A stretch of 56,478 nucleotides of DNA from assembly GCA_963802095.1 (NCBI GenBank), contig CAWDHI010000015.1:1-56478 (forward strand). Direction: 5' to 3'. Both the position numbers and the translations under genes were made by a program. A model generated the notes under the pieces. The model was given only the letters and a program-made list of their open reading frames with translations, did no database searches and was not told where the DNA came from. The stretch comes from CAVVEQ01 sp963802095 (GTDB taxonomy: Bacteria; Chloroflexota; Anaerolineae; Anaerolineales; Anaerolineaceae). This document shows, piece by piece, positions 43,322 through 51,463 of this stretch. Numbering within the stretch: position 1 is the stretch's first letter; the number at the start of each line of letters is the position of its first letter.

Positions 43322-45680
43322 TCCGATTCAGCCTGCAGGAGTCTCACATCCCAAATATGCACATGGGCGGGTTCTCCATCCCGGACACTCCGGGTGGATA
43401 TATCCACCCGGCTGGCGTTGAGCAACCTGCCGAAATCGATCACAACATCCCGCGGATCAGGGGTTTCCGGTTTTTCGGATTTAAAGATGAGAGGTGTGAT
43501 AGCCCCGGGCAGGTAGACTTCCGCAGTCACTTCCGTGGGGGTTCCTCCCACCCGCACAGCGATCGTGCTGATTTCCCTGGGATCTATAAAGAAAAGCTGC
43601 ATGCGCAGGGGGTTCGCCTGCTCGGAGCGGATGAGCGTACCTTCAAAACCATCGAAGGCATTCTGGATTGGACCCATATCCAGAGTGGAATACCGGATCC
43701 GAAACGGGGTTCCGTCTTCCAGGTTCATCGTGGATTCACTAAAACTTAAACGGGATGCCTTCTCGGCTTTGAAAATGTCGTCAATATTCGGAACGTAATC
43801 CACTTTAATGAAATAAAAACCGGGTTTTCCGTTGGGGTAGGGCATCGTTTGTAAAATTCGCAGATTCGTAAATTTCTCCAGTGTTCTTCGAGCCTCACCA
43901 ATTCCTCAGGGGTGACCACGAATACTGTGTTGGGTGTGATGGTTCGTTTTTGATCAATATAGCCATCTATGCTCCCCAACTGGAAGGGCTGCGGGTCATC
44001 ATAGAAAAACCTGGCAAGAATATCTGCCCCATTTGCCCAGGAAGGCGTGATGACCATGAAGGTGCCGGGGTTCTCCTTTAAGAATTGCCGAGTTTCTCCA
44101 AATAGCTCCTTGCCGCCGTATTGCATTCCTCCCAATCCGTAGTCGTTGTACCACACCGGTCCATTGATCACCGCATCCCTGAGGATGTAGAAATTAAATA
44201 TCACCAATCCCGCGAAAAATCCACCCGCCAGGGCGTTATGGGAAACGCGGTGCTTTTCAAGCCAGGCGAGTACCAGGTCGAACCCAATGGCCGTAAGCAG
44301 CGCGGCCGGGACCACCATGAACAGCGCCCGGGTAACGCCAAGCTCCACCAGGGCTGCTCCGGCAGGAGCTGCCAGGAAAAAGATCAGCATCGCACGGTAT
44401 TCCGATTTCCGAAAAAACCGGACGCATTGCACGATTCCAACGAGGAAGAATGGTAGGGTGACCAAAAGGATATGTCCGTACCCTTTCATCAGGTGACGCA
44501 CAATATCCACCCTGTTGGGCAGGAACCAGTAGGAGGGATTCAGTCCTTGAAGATATTCCGTCCCGAAAACACCCAGTTTTTGGAACAGGGTTTTATCTGA
44601 AAGCCAGTAGGATTGCAGAATTATGAGATGGCGGTAATTTTCGGATCCATGGGCAGCAAGAAAGCGAACATATGGCAATGCCAACAATATTGCCACCCCG
44701 AATGCTTTTAGGATGAGCTTCCAGTTTTTGTGATGATACTTGATATCGGAGATGATCAGTAATACCGCAGAAACGAGCATAACCATCTGGGCAGGGCTGT
44801 AACTGTAGAAACAGAGTGCCCCGGCAACAACCGCAGCATATATATACCGTGGGTTCTGCGTCCTATAGACCAGGTAACAGTAAATAAAAGCCGCATAGAA
44901 CGTGGTTGCAAGAGCAGTTTCGAAGGCTGTGCGCGAGTGCAAAAACCAGGCAGGTGTGATCGAAAGCAGGAGAATTACCAGCCAGGAAAAACGGCTCCGA
45001 AAAATATTTAACATGGTCAAACCCACTGCCACCGCCGCGATCACGGTGATAAGGACACTGGTGGCGCGGGTGATGAAAATGGATTTCCCAAGAATCGCGA
45101 GGGGCAGCACCTGCAGGTAAACAGATGTGCTCAGGTTATATTGCGAACCGTTCACAAAATAGGTGGGGAGAAATTCGTGATTATAGCCGGTGAAATTATC
45201 CCTGAGAAAATCCTGCGCAAGGATCGTTTGAACTGCTTCATCGGTAAAAAAGTAGATCGGGAAGGAATCGAGTGCGATGAGCCTGGTGATAAGATAAACC
45301 AGCACCGCACCAACGAACAACCAGAAGGTGGAGCGTCTGCCCCAGGAGCGACCCAGCTGTGAGCCCCAGCGTTTAAATGCGATCCAACCTTGTTGCCATT
45401 TATCTGCAGCTCGGGAGGACAGGTGCCGTTTCCCGCTCTCTTCAGGAGTTAGATCAACTGCTTCCTCATATTCGCTCGGGGGGCTGACTTCATCCGCGGG
45501 ATTTTGCGGATTTCTGAATTTGATCACCCTGGTGGCAAGTGGATGCCCGGTCTCCTTTCGAGCGATCAGCGTCACCTCGAGGTCTGTACCCGGTTCGAGG
45601 TCTAGGTTGATCTCTACCCGGGCAAGTTCACCTGCGGGTGGTTTTCCAGAATTAGCTTTTAGAGCTTTTCCAGCACTCAT
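43318..45680 (-). CDS. GT39-like membrane glycosyltransferase, split by a -1 frameshift
   Basis: A dolichyl-phosphate-mannose-protein mannosyltransferase-like protein of about 785 residues if joined. After a soluble start of about 100 residues come roughly 11 helices, with YLITRLIALDSFPIYFFTDEA carrying the acidic catalytic-site motif of the family, then a soluble outer domain. The 0 frame reads to VRLEEHWRNL and continues only through unrelated residues to 43746. The -1 frame continues naturally (TNLRILQTMPYPNGKPGFYF), and the last 175 residues to 43318 form a beta-sandwich-like domain. The change falls at AAATTTA (43869-43875). A lost base is the alternative. The gene overlaps the next by ATGA. 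Confidence 0.75.
43869..43875 (-). other. Slippery heptamer AAATTTA in phase
   Basis: A AAT TTA in the 0 frame of the glycosyltransferase, the classical X XXY YYZ arrangement for -1 slippage. A GAGG lies about 17 nt upstream; no clear stimulatory stem was found downstream. Confidence 0.45.
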
Positions 45681-45688
45681 TGGGTATG

Positions 45689-45694
45689 ATTATA
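45689..45694 (-). promoter_or_regulatory. -10 box of the GT39-like gene
   Basis: TATAAT on minus, 8 nt before the ATG at 45680; no ribosome site between. Likely leaderless. Confidence 0.45.
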
Positions 45695-45765
45695 TTCCAC
45701 CTTATTACCCCCTCCCTGCCTAGTGGCTCCTATTGACCTAACAAATCCGTAATCCCGGGCTCCGC

Positions 45766-45793
45766 TTGACAGTGTTAATTTCTCGGCTATACT
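45766..45793 (+). promoter_or_regulatory. Promoter of the 45835 gene
   Basis: TTGACA at 45766-45771, a 16-nt spacer and TATACT at 45788-45793. The start codon lies 41 nt further on. Confidence 0.8.
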
Positions 45794-45834
45794 GACAGAA
45801 AGGTATTTGAAGGCATGAGACGCAGGAGGAAGGC

Positions 45835-46275
45835 ATGAAATCGCGGCTATGGGACATCCTATCCATTATCGGTTTGGTTAGCATTTGTTGCCTGGTTGTA
45901 GTCTTTGCCCAGATCGCGATGGACCCAAATTCCCCGCTCAACCCGTTTCCCCCGCCGACCATGCCTGCCCTGATCGATCTCCCCACCAGTACTCCCACGC
46001 TGCGATCCCTGCCCCCCACCTGGACAACCACTCCAGCCGGAACCAGGGTCATCGAATCCACGCAGACCCTCCCCCCAACCCGGACCGGATGGGTGATGCC
46101 CACCTTCACCTCTACGCCCACGAACACGCCTACGCGAACGAACACCCCGACGGTGACAAAAACTGCCACCGAGACAAGGGTGCCCACAAACACGACGCAA
46201 CCGAGCATTACGCCAAATTACGCAGCTACTGATGCATGCGCGACGATTGAAGCTGGTGGCGGGACTTGTCCTTAA
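45835..46275 (+). CDS. Membrane-anchored Pro/Thr-rich surface protein
   Basis: A 146-residue protein with an N-terminal helix (SIIGLVSICCLVVVFAQIA). About 90 residues of low-complexity repeat follow, of the type TxTPTxTPT (TSTPTNTPTRTNTP), and it ends DACATIEAGGGTCP with two Cys. The Thr/Pro stretch is likely an extended, possibly glycosylated spacer outside the membrane; there is no catalytic domain. AGGAGG lies 5 nt before the ATG, and a consensus promoter upstream suggests good expression. Confidence 0.75.
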   Translation: MKSRLWDILSIIGLVSICCLVVVFAQIAMDPNSPLNPFPPPTMPALIDLPTSTPTLRSLPPTWTTTPAGTRVIESTQTLPPTRTGWVMPTFTSTPTNTPTRTNTPTVTKTATETRVPTNTTQPSITPNYAATDACATIEAGGGTCP

Positions 46276-46370
46276 ATCAATAACCAGGAAGATTTGGATT
46301 ATTCATCTTTAATGAGTCCCGTGCAGGGACTTATTTCAACTAATAATAATATGATTGAGGGTTGTTTATC

Positions 46371-46682
46371 ATGATCGATCCTGAAACCTTTTCCCACCTC
46401 ATTGAACTGGCTTCTTTCGAGTTCGAACCCGACCAGGCGGATTACCTGCTGGACCAATTGAACCGCCAATTAAAAACTATCGACGAACTGATCGCCGTGC
46501 CCATCGATGAAAGCCTGCCCATAGAGATCCATGGCGTTTCTTATCCAGCAGAAGATAACCAGGGTTTACGCTGCGATAAAACTTCACCCTTCCCCGAACG
46601 CGACTTCCTCACATCGCAATTTCCGCAATTTGAAGACGGTTATGTGATTGTCCCGGATATTCCTCACCAGGAGCTGGGTTGA
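46371..46682 (+). CDS. gatC: Asp-tRNA(Asn)/Glu-tRNA(Gln) amidotransferase subunit C
   Basis: A 103-residue GatC, the small subunit that stabilises the GatA/GatB interface in transamidation of mischarged tRNAs. Typical segments: FSHLIELASFEFEPDQ, YLLDQLNRQLKTIDEL and a Pro-rich end with DDNQGLRCDKTSPF-type pattern (here EDNQGLRCDK) and PQFEDGYVIVPDI. The ATG at 46371 is chosen; a TTG nine bases earlier is possible. It overlaps the stop region of the next gene's alternative start. Confidence 0.9.
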   Translation: MIDPETFSHLIELASFEFEPDQADYLLDQLNRQLKTIDELIAVPIDESLPIEIHGVSYPAEDNQGLRCDKTSPFPERDFLTSQFPQFEDGYVIVPDIPHQELG

Positions 46683-46684
46683 TC

Positions 46685-48271
46685 ATGGAACTCTGTGACC
46701 TGCCCGCCTTTCAGATCGCCGACCAGGTGAAGCAAAAAAAAGCCTCCGCCAGGGAGGTGCTTGAATCCACGTTGAAACGCATCGACCAGGTGGAAGGTCG
46801 AACCGGATCCCTGGAACCGGGTGAGATCACTACTGAAGATAAAAAGAAGGTCCATTCCTTCATCACCCTCACCCGAGAAATCGCCCAAAAACAGGCAGAA
46901 GCAGTGGATGCCTGCATCGCCCGCGGGGAAGACCCGGGTCCACTGGCAGGTGTGCCGGTCTCGATCAAGGATATTTTCTGCGTGAAGGATACTCCCTCCA
47001 CCGCTGCTTCGCGCATCCTGGCCAACTACACTGCCCCCTATACCGCCACCCCGGTGGAACGACTTTTCCACGCGGGTGCGGTGATGACTGGAAAAGCCAA
47101 CCTGGATGAATTCACCTACGGTTCGTCTTCGGAATCCTCTGCCTTCCAACCATGCCCACGCAACCCCTGGGATCCAGATCGCGTTGCCGGCGGCTCCTCT
47201 GGCGGCAGCACCTCCTCTGTGGCCGCCGGGGAATCCACTCTCTCCCTCGGAACCGACACAGCCGGCTCAATCCGGCAACCAGCTGCGTTCTGCGGGGTGG
47301 TCGGTCTTAAACCCACTTACGGGCGCGTATCACGTTATGGGCTGATCGCTTTTGGGTCCTCGCTGGATTGCCCTGGACCTGTTGCCCGGACCGTCCGGGA
47401 TGCTGCGTTGATGCTTCAGGTTATCGCCGGAAGCGACCCGCGCGATGCGACTTCAACCGCCTTGCCTTTGGGAGATTACCTGAATGCACTTGAAAAGGGT
47501 GTCAAAGGGAAGCGTATCGGTCTATCCCCGGATTACTTTCGCATCGCATACCCGGATCCGGAAAGTGGGGAGTACCTCGAACAGCCCCTCCCCGTGGATA
47601 TCGCGCAGAGCATCCTACGAGCAGCAGAAACATTAAGATCCCTCGGCGCGGAGATAATCGACGATGTGCCCATGCCGAACACACGCTACGGGATTCCAGC
47701 GTATTTCGTCATCAGCCGGGTGGAAGCTGCTTCCAATCTGCATCGATTCGACGGGGTGAAATACGGATACCGCACCCCGGAGACAACTCCGGACCTGAAG
47801 AGCCTTTATCGCAAATCCCGTACCCGGGGTTTTGGACCCCAACCGAAGCTGCGCATTCTAATGGGTATGTATGTCAGCGCTGCCCAATACAGCCAGCAAT
47901 ACTACAACCGGGCGTTGCAGGTGCGGGCAATGATCCGACATGATTTTGACTATGCGTTTGATCCTAACGGATCATATAAACTGGACGCGCTGCTTACCCC
48001 CACCACACCCACGACTGCCTTCGAGATCGGCAAGCTCTATGGCGACTCTGTCTTGATGCAGTATGCCGACCAGCTGACTGTATCGGCCAACCACGCGGGC
48101 ACTCCTGCAATATCCATCCCCGCCGGGTTGGATACGCAGCGGCTTCCTATCGGAATCCAGTTCCTGGGAGCTGATTTCCAGGAAGCGAAGCTGCTGCAGA
48201 TTGCGAGAGCTTATGAGATGGCCACGGAGGGGGAATCCTGGCGGAAGGAAAGACCCAAGGTGCTGGGGTGA
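46685..48271 (+). CDS. gatA: Asp-tRNA(Asn)/Glu-tRNA(Gln) amidotransferase subunit A
   Basis: A 528-residue amidase-signature protein providing ammonia from glutamine. The Ser-cisSer-Lys triad is visible: Lys in PVSIKDIF, the cis-Ser in AGGSSGGSTSS, and the nucleophile in TDTAGSIRQPAAFCGVVG. The family motif GLKPTYGRVSRYGL follows. It is about 40 residues longer than usual, with extra residues near 40-55 and around 290-310. ATG 46685 is preferred; TTG 46679 would overlap gatC. It ends overlapping the CAP gene. Confidence 0.93.
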   Translation: MELCDLPAFQIADQVKQKKASAREVLESTLKRIDQVEGRTGSLEPGEITTEDKKKVHSFITLTREIAQKQAEAVDACIARGEDPGPLAGVPVSIKDIFCVKDTPSTAASRILANYTAPYTATPVERLFHAGAVMTGKANLDEFTYGSSSESSAFQPCPRNPWDPDRVAGGSSGGSTSSVAAGESTLSLGTDTAGSIRQPAAFCGVVGLKPTYGRVSRYGLIAFGSSLDCPGPVARTVRDAALMLQVIAGSDPRDATSTALPLGDYLNALEKGVKGKRIGLSPDYFRIAYPDPESGEYLEQPLPVDIAQSILRAAETLRSLGAEIIDDVPMPNTRYGIPAYFVISRVEAASNLHRFDGVKYGYRTPETTPDLKSLYRKSRTRGFGPQPKLRILMGMYVSAAQYSQQYYNRALQVRAMIRHDFDYAFDPNGSYKLDALLTPTTPTTAFEIGKLYGDSVLMQYADQLTVSANHAGTPAISIPAGLDTQRLPIGIQFLGADFQEAKLLQIARAYEMATEGESWRKERPKVLG

Positions 48272-49512
48272 ACCGCTCCCGGATCGTTATCCTGTTTCTC
48301 CTTTACGCCACAATCTCTGCAGCCTGCCTTATTCCCCGGGAGATGGCAGGGTATATTTTGCCGCCAACCGCCAGTGTCACCCCCACAGAATCCCTAACCC
48401 CGCCCCCCAGCATGACTCCTTTTTTACCTCTGACCATGACGCCACTACCTGGCATCTCTCCATCCGTCACAACTGATATATCGCCAAGTCCTTCGGTTTC
48501 TCCGATCACTACCCTCACAGGCACTCTCACGGATTCCCCCGGTAGAACCTCGACAAATACTTTGCAAGGTGCCACACAGTATCCAACAACCAGCAAAACC
48601 CCCACCCTGTACCGGTCCCCCACCCCGACAAAAAAATCTACTACTTCAGGGCCTACTTTCACGAAAACTCCCTTGGGTCCAACCTCATCACCTTCGCGGA
48701 CACGGACAGCAGCCCCCACATTCACCCGAACGTTCACCCGCACCCCCGGACCGACGCTAACAGCCTCGCCCACGTATAACGGCAGCCAGGTGACTCCATC
48801 CGGTCCCGTCAGCGCCATGCAGCTCATCAATGCCATGAACCAATTGCGCGTTGCAAACGGTTATCCCGCACTGCGCGTCAATGCCATCCTGATGGGTACC
48901 TCGCAATGGACAGCCGAATACATGGCTGCCAACCATTCGAACGGGCATATCGGCAATGTATCCGGACGAATCGCGGCAGCCGGATTTGGAAACGGGGCTA
49001 CAGTTTTTGCTACCGAAAATTGGGCGCGTGGTTTTACCACTTTGTCGCAGGTTATGGCAGCCTGGGCGGATCCCCTCCACATGATCCCCGCCACCAACCC
49101 TAACCTGACCGATATCGGGGCTGGTGTTGCCACCGGTCCGTGGGGTCCCTATTACATCCTGCATGCAGCCTATTCCGTTGGCCCAACCGTGGCCCCATCG
49201 CGAACTCCAACGCGAACCTTCACGCGTACTCCCACCCGGACAGCTACCCCCACTTTCACCCTGCCGCCGCCTACCAGCACGATCCCACCCACCGGCACTT
49301 CTACGAACAGCCCCGAACCGACTGAGGTTCCCAGCCTGACCCCGACCGAAACCATTGAACCATCTGGGTTCCAACCAGGCAAACAAGTTGGAGTGTGGGG
49401 AGCTAGTTTCACAAAAATTAATCCCAGCCTGGTTTCTCCATCCACGGTGATTGTTTTTGAGGCTGGCACTGCTAATTTCGACATTGAGACCTGTAAGCGG
49501 AGACGCACATGA
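48268..49512 (+). CDS. CAP-domain lipoprotein with Pro/Thr-rich spacers
   Basis: A 414-residue secreted protein, GTG start inside the gatA stop. Signal with lipobox ISAAC. A long Pro/Thr/Ser-rich spacer occupies residues 30-175. A CAP/SCP domain covers about 180-305 (MQLINAMNQLRVANGYPALR, HSNGHIGNVSGRIAAAGFG, NPNLTDIGAGVATGP). A second TPTRT-type spacer and a short end follow. CAP domains bind lipids or act as proteases-like folds, but function is unclear. It sits between gatA and gatB, overlapping both. Confidence 0.85.
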   Translation: MNRSRIVILFLLYATISAACLIPREMAGYILPPTASVTPTESLTPPPSMTPFLPLTMTPLPGISPSVTTDISPSPSVSPITTLTGTLTDSPGRTSTNTLQGATQYPTTSKTPTLYRSPTPTKKSTTSGPTFTKTPLGPTSSPSRTRTAAPTFTRTFTRTPGPTLTASPTYNGSQVTPSGPVSAMQLINAMNQLRVANGYPALRVNAILMGTSQWTAEYMAANHSNGHIGNVSGRIAAAGFGNGATVFATENWARGFTTLSQVMAAWADPLHMIPATNPNLTDIGAGVATGPWGPYYILHAAYSVGPTVAPSRTPTRTFTRTPTRTATPTFTLPPPTSTIPPTGTSTNSPEPTEVPSLTPTETIEPSGFQPGKQVGVWGASFTKINPSLVSPSTVIVFEAGTANFDIETCKRRRT

Positions 49513-50945
49513 CCGACTACGAACCCGTCATCGGGCTTGAGACCCACATCCAGCTCAATACTGAGTCCAAAATATTTTGCACCTGCAAGGCAGATTCCTG
49601 GGAGGATCCTGCGAATACCAACATTTGCCCGGTGTGCTGCGGTTTCCCTGGCGTGCTGCCGGTGTTGAACAAGGCTGTGGTCGAAAAAGCGGTGATCCTT
49701 GCCTGGGCAATGCACTCCAATATCCGTGATGTTTCCTACTTTGATCGCAAGAATTATTTTTACCCGGATCTCCCCAAGGGATACCAGATCACGCAGTTCG
49801 ATCAATCTCTCGCCAGCGGAGGCTGGCTGGATCTTCCCATGCCAGGTGGTGATCTCCGCCGCATCTCCATCCACAAGCTGCATATCGAAGAAGATGCGGG
49901 AAAAACGAAAAACGAGGGCGGGCGCAGGATGATCGACTTCAACCGCTGTGGTGTGCCGTTGATTGAAATGGTCACCGGGCCGGATCTGCGCTCAGCCGAT
50001 GAGGCTGCCCAGTACCTGATTCGTCTGCGCCAATTGCTTCGCTGGCTTGGTATCTCCGAGGCGGACATGGAAAAAGGACACTTACGTTGCGATGCAAACG
50101 TCTCCATTCGCCCAAGGGGAGCCGACCACTTGAACGCAAAGACGGAGATAAAGAATGTAAACTCCATCGACGCGGTCAGGGAAGCCATTCTTACAGAGAT
50201 TGAACGCCAGATTGCGGAAGTTACCGCCGGGCGAAGGATCGAATCCTGGACGCTGGAATGGGATGAGAACCGGAAAAAACTGAAGAAAATGCGCTCCAAA
50301 GAGACCGAGGCAGATTACCGCTACTTCCGGGAACCCGATCTGCTGCCCATCCACCTGGATGAAACCTGGAAAGAATCGATCCTTGCGGATTACCCCGAAT
50401 TGCCGCTCGAGCGACGCAGCCGCTTCATGCAGGAATATTCTCTGCCAGCCTATGATGCCGAGATCCTCACCTCCGAACGCAGCCTTTCGGATTATTTCGA
50501 AACAGCCATCAAGGCATACAATGGGGACCCAAAAAAGGTTTCCAACTGGATGATGAACGATGTCCTGAGGATGATCAATGACCGCGGGATCACAGCGGCT
50601 GATTTGAAACTAACTCCTGCCTACCTGGCCGAGCTGATAACCCTGGTGGACGCAGGCAAGATCAACACATCGACGGCAAAGTCACTGTTGGAAAAGGTGG
50701 ATGCCAGTGGGAAGAGCCCTGCAGCGCTGGTTGAAGAGGAGGGACTGGGTCTTGTGAGCGATGACATAGCTATCCGCGCTGCCTGCGAAGAGGTGATCGC
50801 AGAAAATCCGGGCGAGGTTGCTTCCTTTAAGTCAGGCAAAACCACCCTGATGGGGTGGTTTGTCGGCCAGGTGATGCGCAAGATGCGCGGTAAGGCGGAT
50901 CCCCAGTTGGCCGGAAAGATCCTGGCAGAGCTTCTGAATTCCTGA
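49509..50945 (+). CDS. gatB: Asp-tRNA(Asn)/Glu-tRNA(Gln) amidotransferase subunit B
   Basis: A 478-residue GatB, which phosphorylates the misacylated tRNA and channels ammonia from GatA. Motifs: EPVIGLETHIQLNTESKIFC, CNICPVCCGFPGVLP-like zinc segment CKADSWEDPANTNICPVCCG, YFYPDLPKGYQITQFD, KGHLRCDANVSIRP and EIKNVNSIDAV. The C-terminal tRNA-binding YqeY-like domain ends at LAGKILAELLNS. Full length. GGAG lies upstream of the ATG, which overlaps the CAP gene by ATGA. Confidence 0.95.
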   Translation: MTDYEPVIGLETHIQLNTESKIFCTCKADSWEDPANTNICPVCCGFPGVLPVLNKAVVEKAVILAWAMHSNIRDVSYFDRKNYFYPDLPKGYQITQFDQSLASGGWLDLPMPGGDLRRISIHKLHIEEDAGKTKNEGGRRMIDFNRCGVPLIEMVTGPDLRSADEAAQYLIRLRQLLRWLGISEADMEKGHLRCDANVSIRPRGADHLNAKTEIKNVNSIDAVREAILTEIERQIAEVTAGRRIESWTLEWDENRKKLKKMRSKETEADYRYFREPDLLPIHLDETWKESILADYPELPLERRSRFMQEYSLPAYDAEILTSERSLSDYFETAIKAYNGDPKKVSNWMMNDVLRMINDRGITAADLKLTPAYLAELITLVDAGKINTSTAKSLLEKVDASGKSPAALVEEEGLGLVSDDIAIRAACEEVIAENPGEVASFKSGKTTLMGWFVGQVMRKMRGKADPQLAGKILAELLNS

Positions 50946-50956
50946 ACTTCCCGGAA

Positions 50957-51427
50957 ATGGAAGGAGATATCCGGTTACGCCAGGCCTGTGCAGAAGACCA
51001 AAAAACGATCCGGCGAATCATCCATGATGCGCGCATCAATCCGCTTTCACTTGATTGGCATCATTTCATTCTGGCGGTGGATAAAGACGACCGGATCCTT
51101 GGGACAGGGCAGATCAAAACCCATGGTGATGGCACTCGTGAACTGGCTTCCATTGCAGTAATTCCAGATTTCCAGGGGAAGGGCATTGCCTCCCGGATTA
51201 TCCAATATTTATTAGAGAGGAATACCCCGCCGCTCTATCTCACCTGCCGGGCTTCCCTGGGACCTTTCTATGAAAAATTCGGATTTGTTCAACTCGATCG
51301 TTCTGACCTGAAAGGCTACTTTTTCCGTTTGCACCGGATCGGTGGCCTTTTCTCCAGGTTTAAAGTTAACAAGAGATGGAATGCTCGTGATGGGAAAATT
51401 AAAATAATTCTACAGGAATTCATATAG
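50957..51427 (+). CDS. GNAT-family N-acetyltransferase
   Basis: A 156-residue GNAT protein. IRLRQACAEDQKTIRRIIHD start, then ILGTGQIKTHGDGTRELASI, and the acetyl-CoA-binding motif A VIPDFQGKGIASRIIQYLL. The final PPLYLTCRASLGPFYEKFGF is normal. Substrate unknown. The last 35 residues are basic. Starts 12 bp after gatB and may be cotranscribed. Confidence 0.85.
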   Translation: MEGDIRLRQACAEDQKTIRRIIHDARINPLSLDWHHFILAVDKDDRILGTGQIKTHGDGTRELASIAVIPDFQGKGIASRIIQYLLERNTPPLYLTCRASLGPFYEKFGFVQLDRSDLKGYFFRLHRIGGLFSRFKVNKRWNARDGKIKIILQEFI

Positions 51428-51463
51428 AATTGCGTGGGATATAATTCGTTCACGCGATCGATC

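Noticed and set aside
48500..48800. Low-complexity repeats in the CAP gene considered as a genomic satellite
   Set aside because: They stay in frame and encode a Pro/Thr spacer, as in neighbouring proteins.
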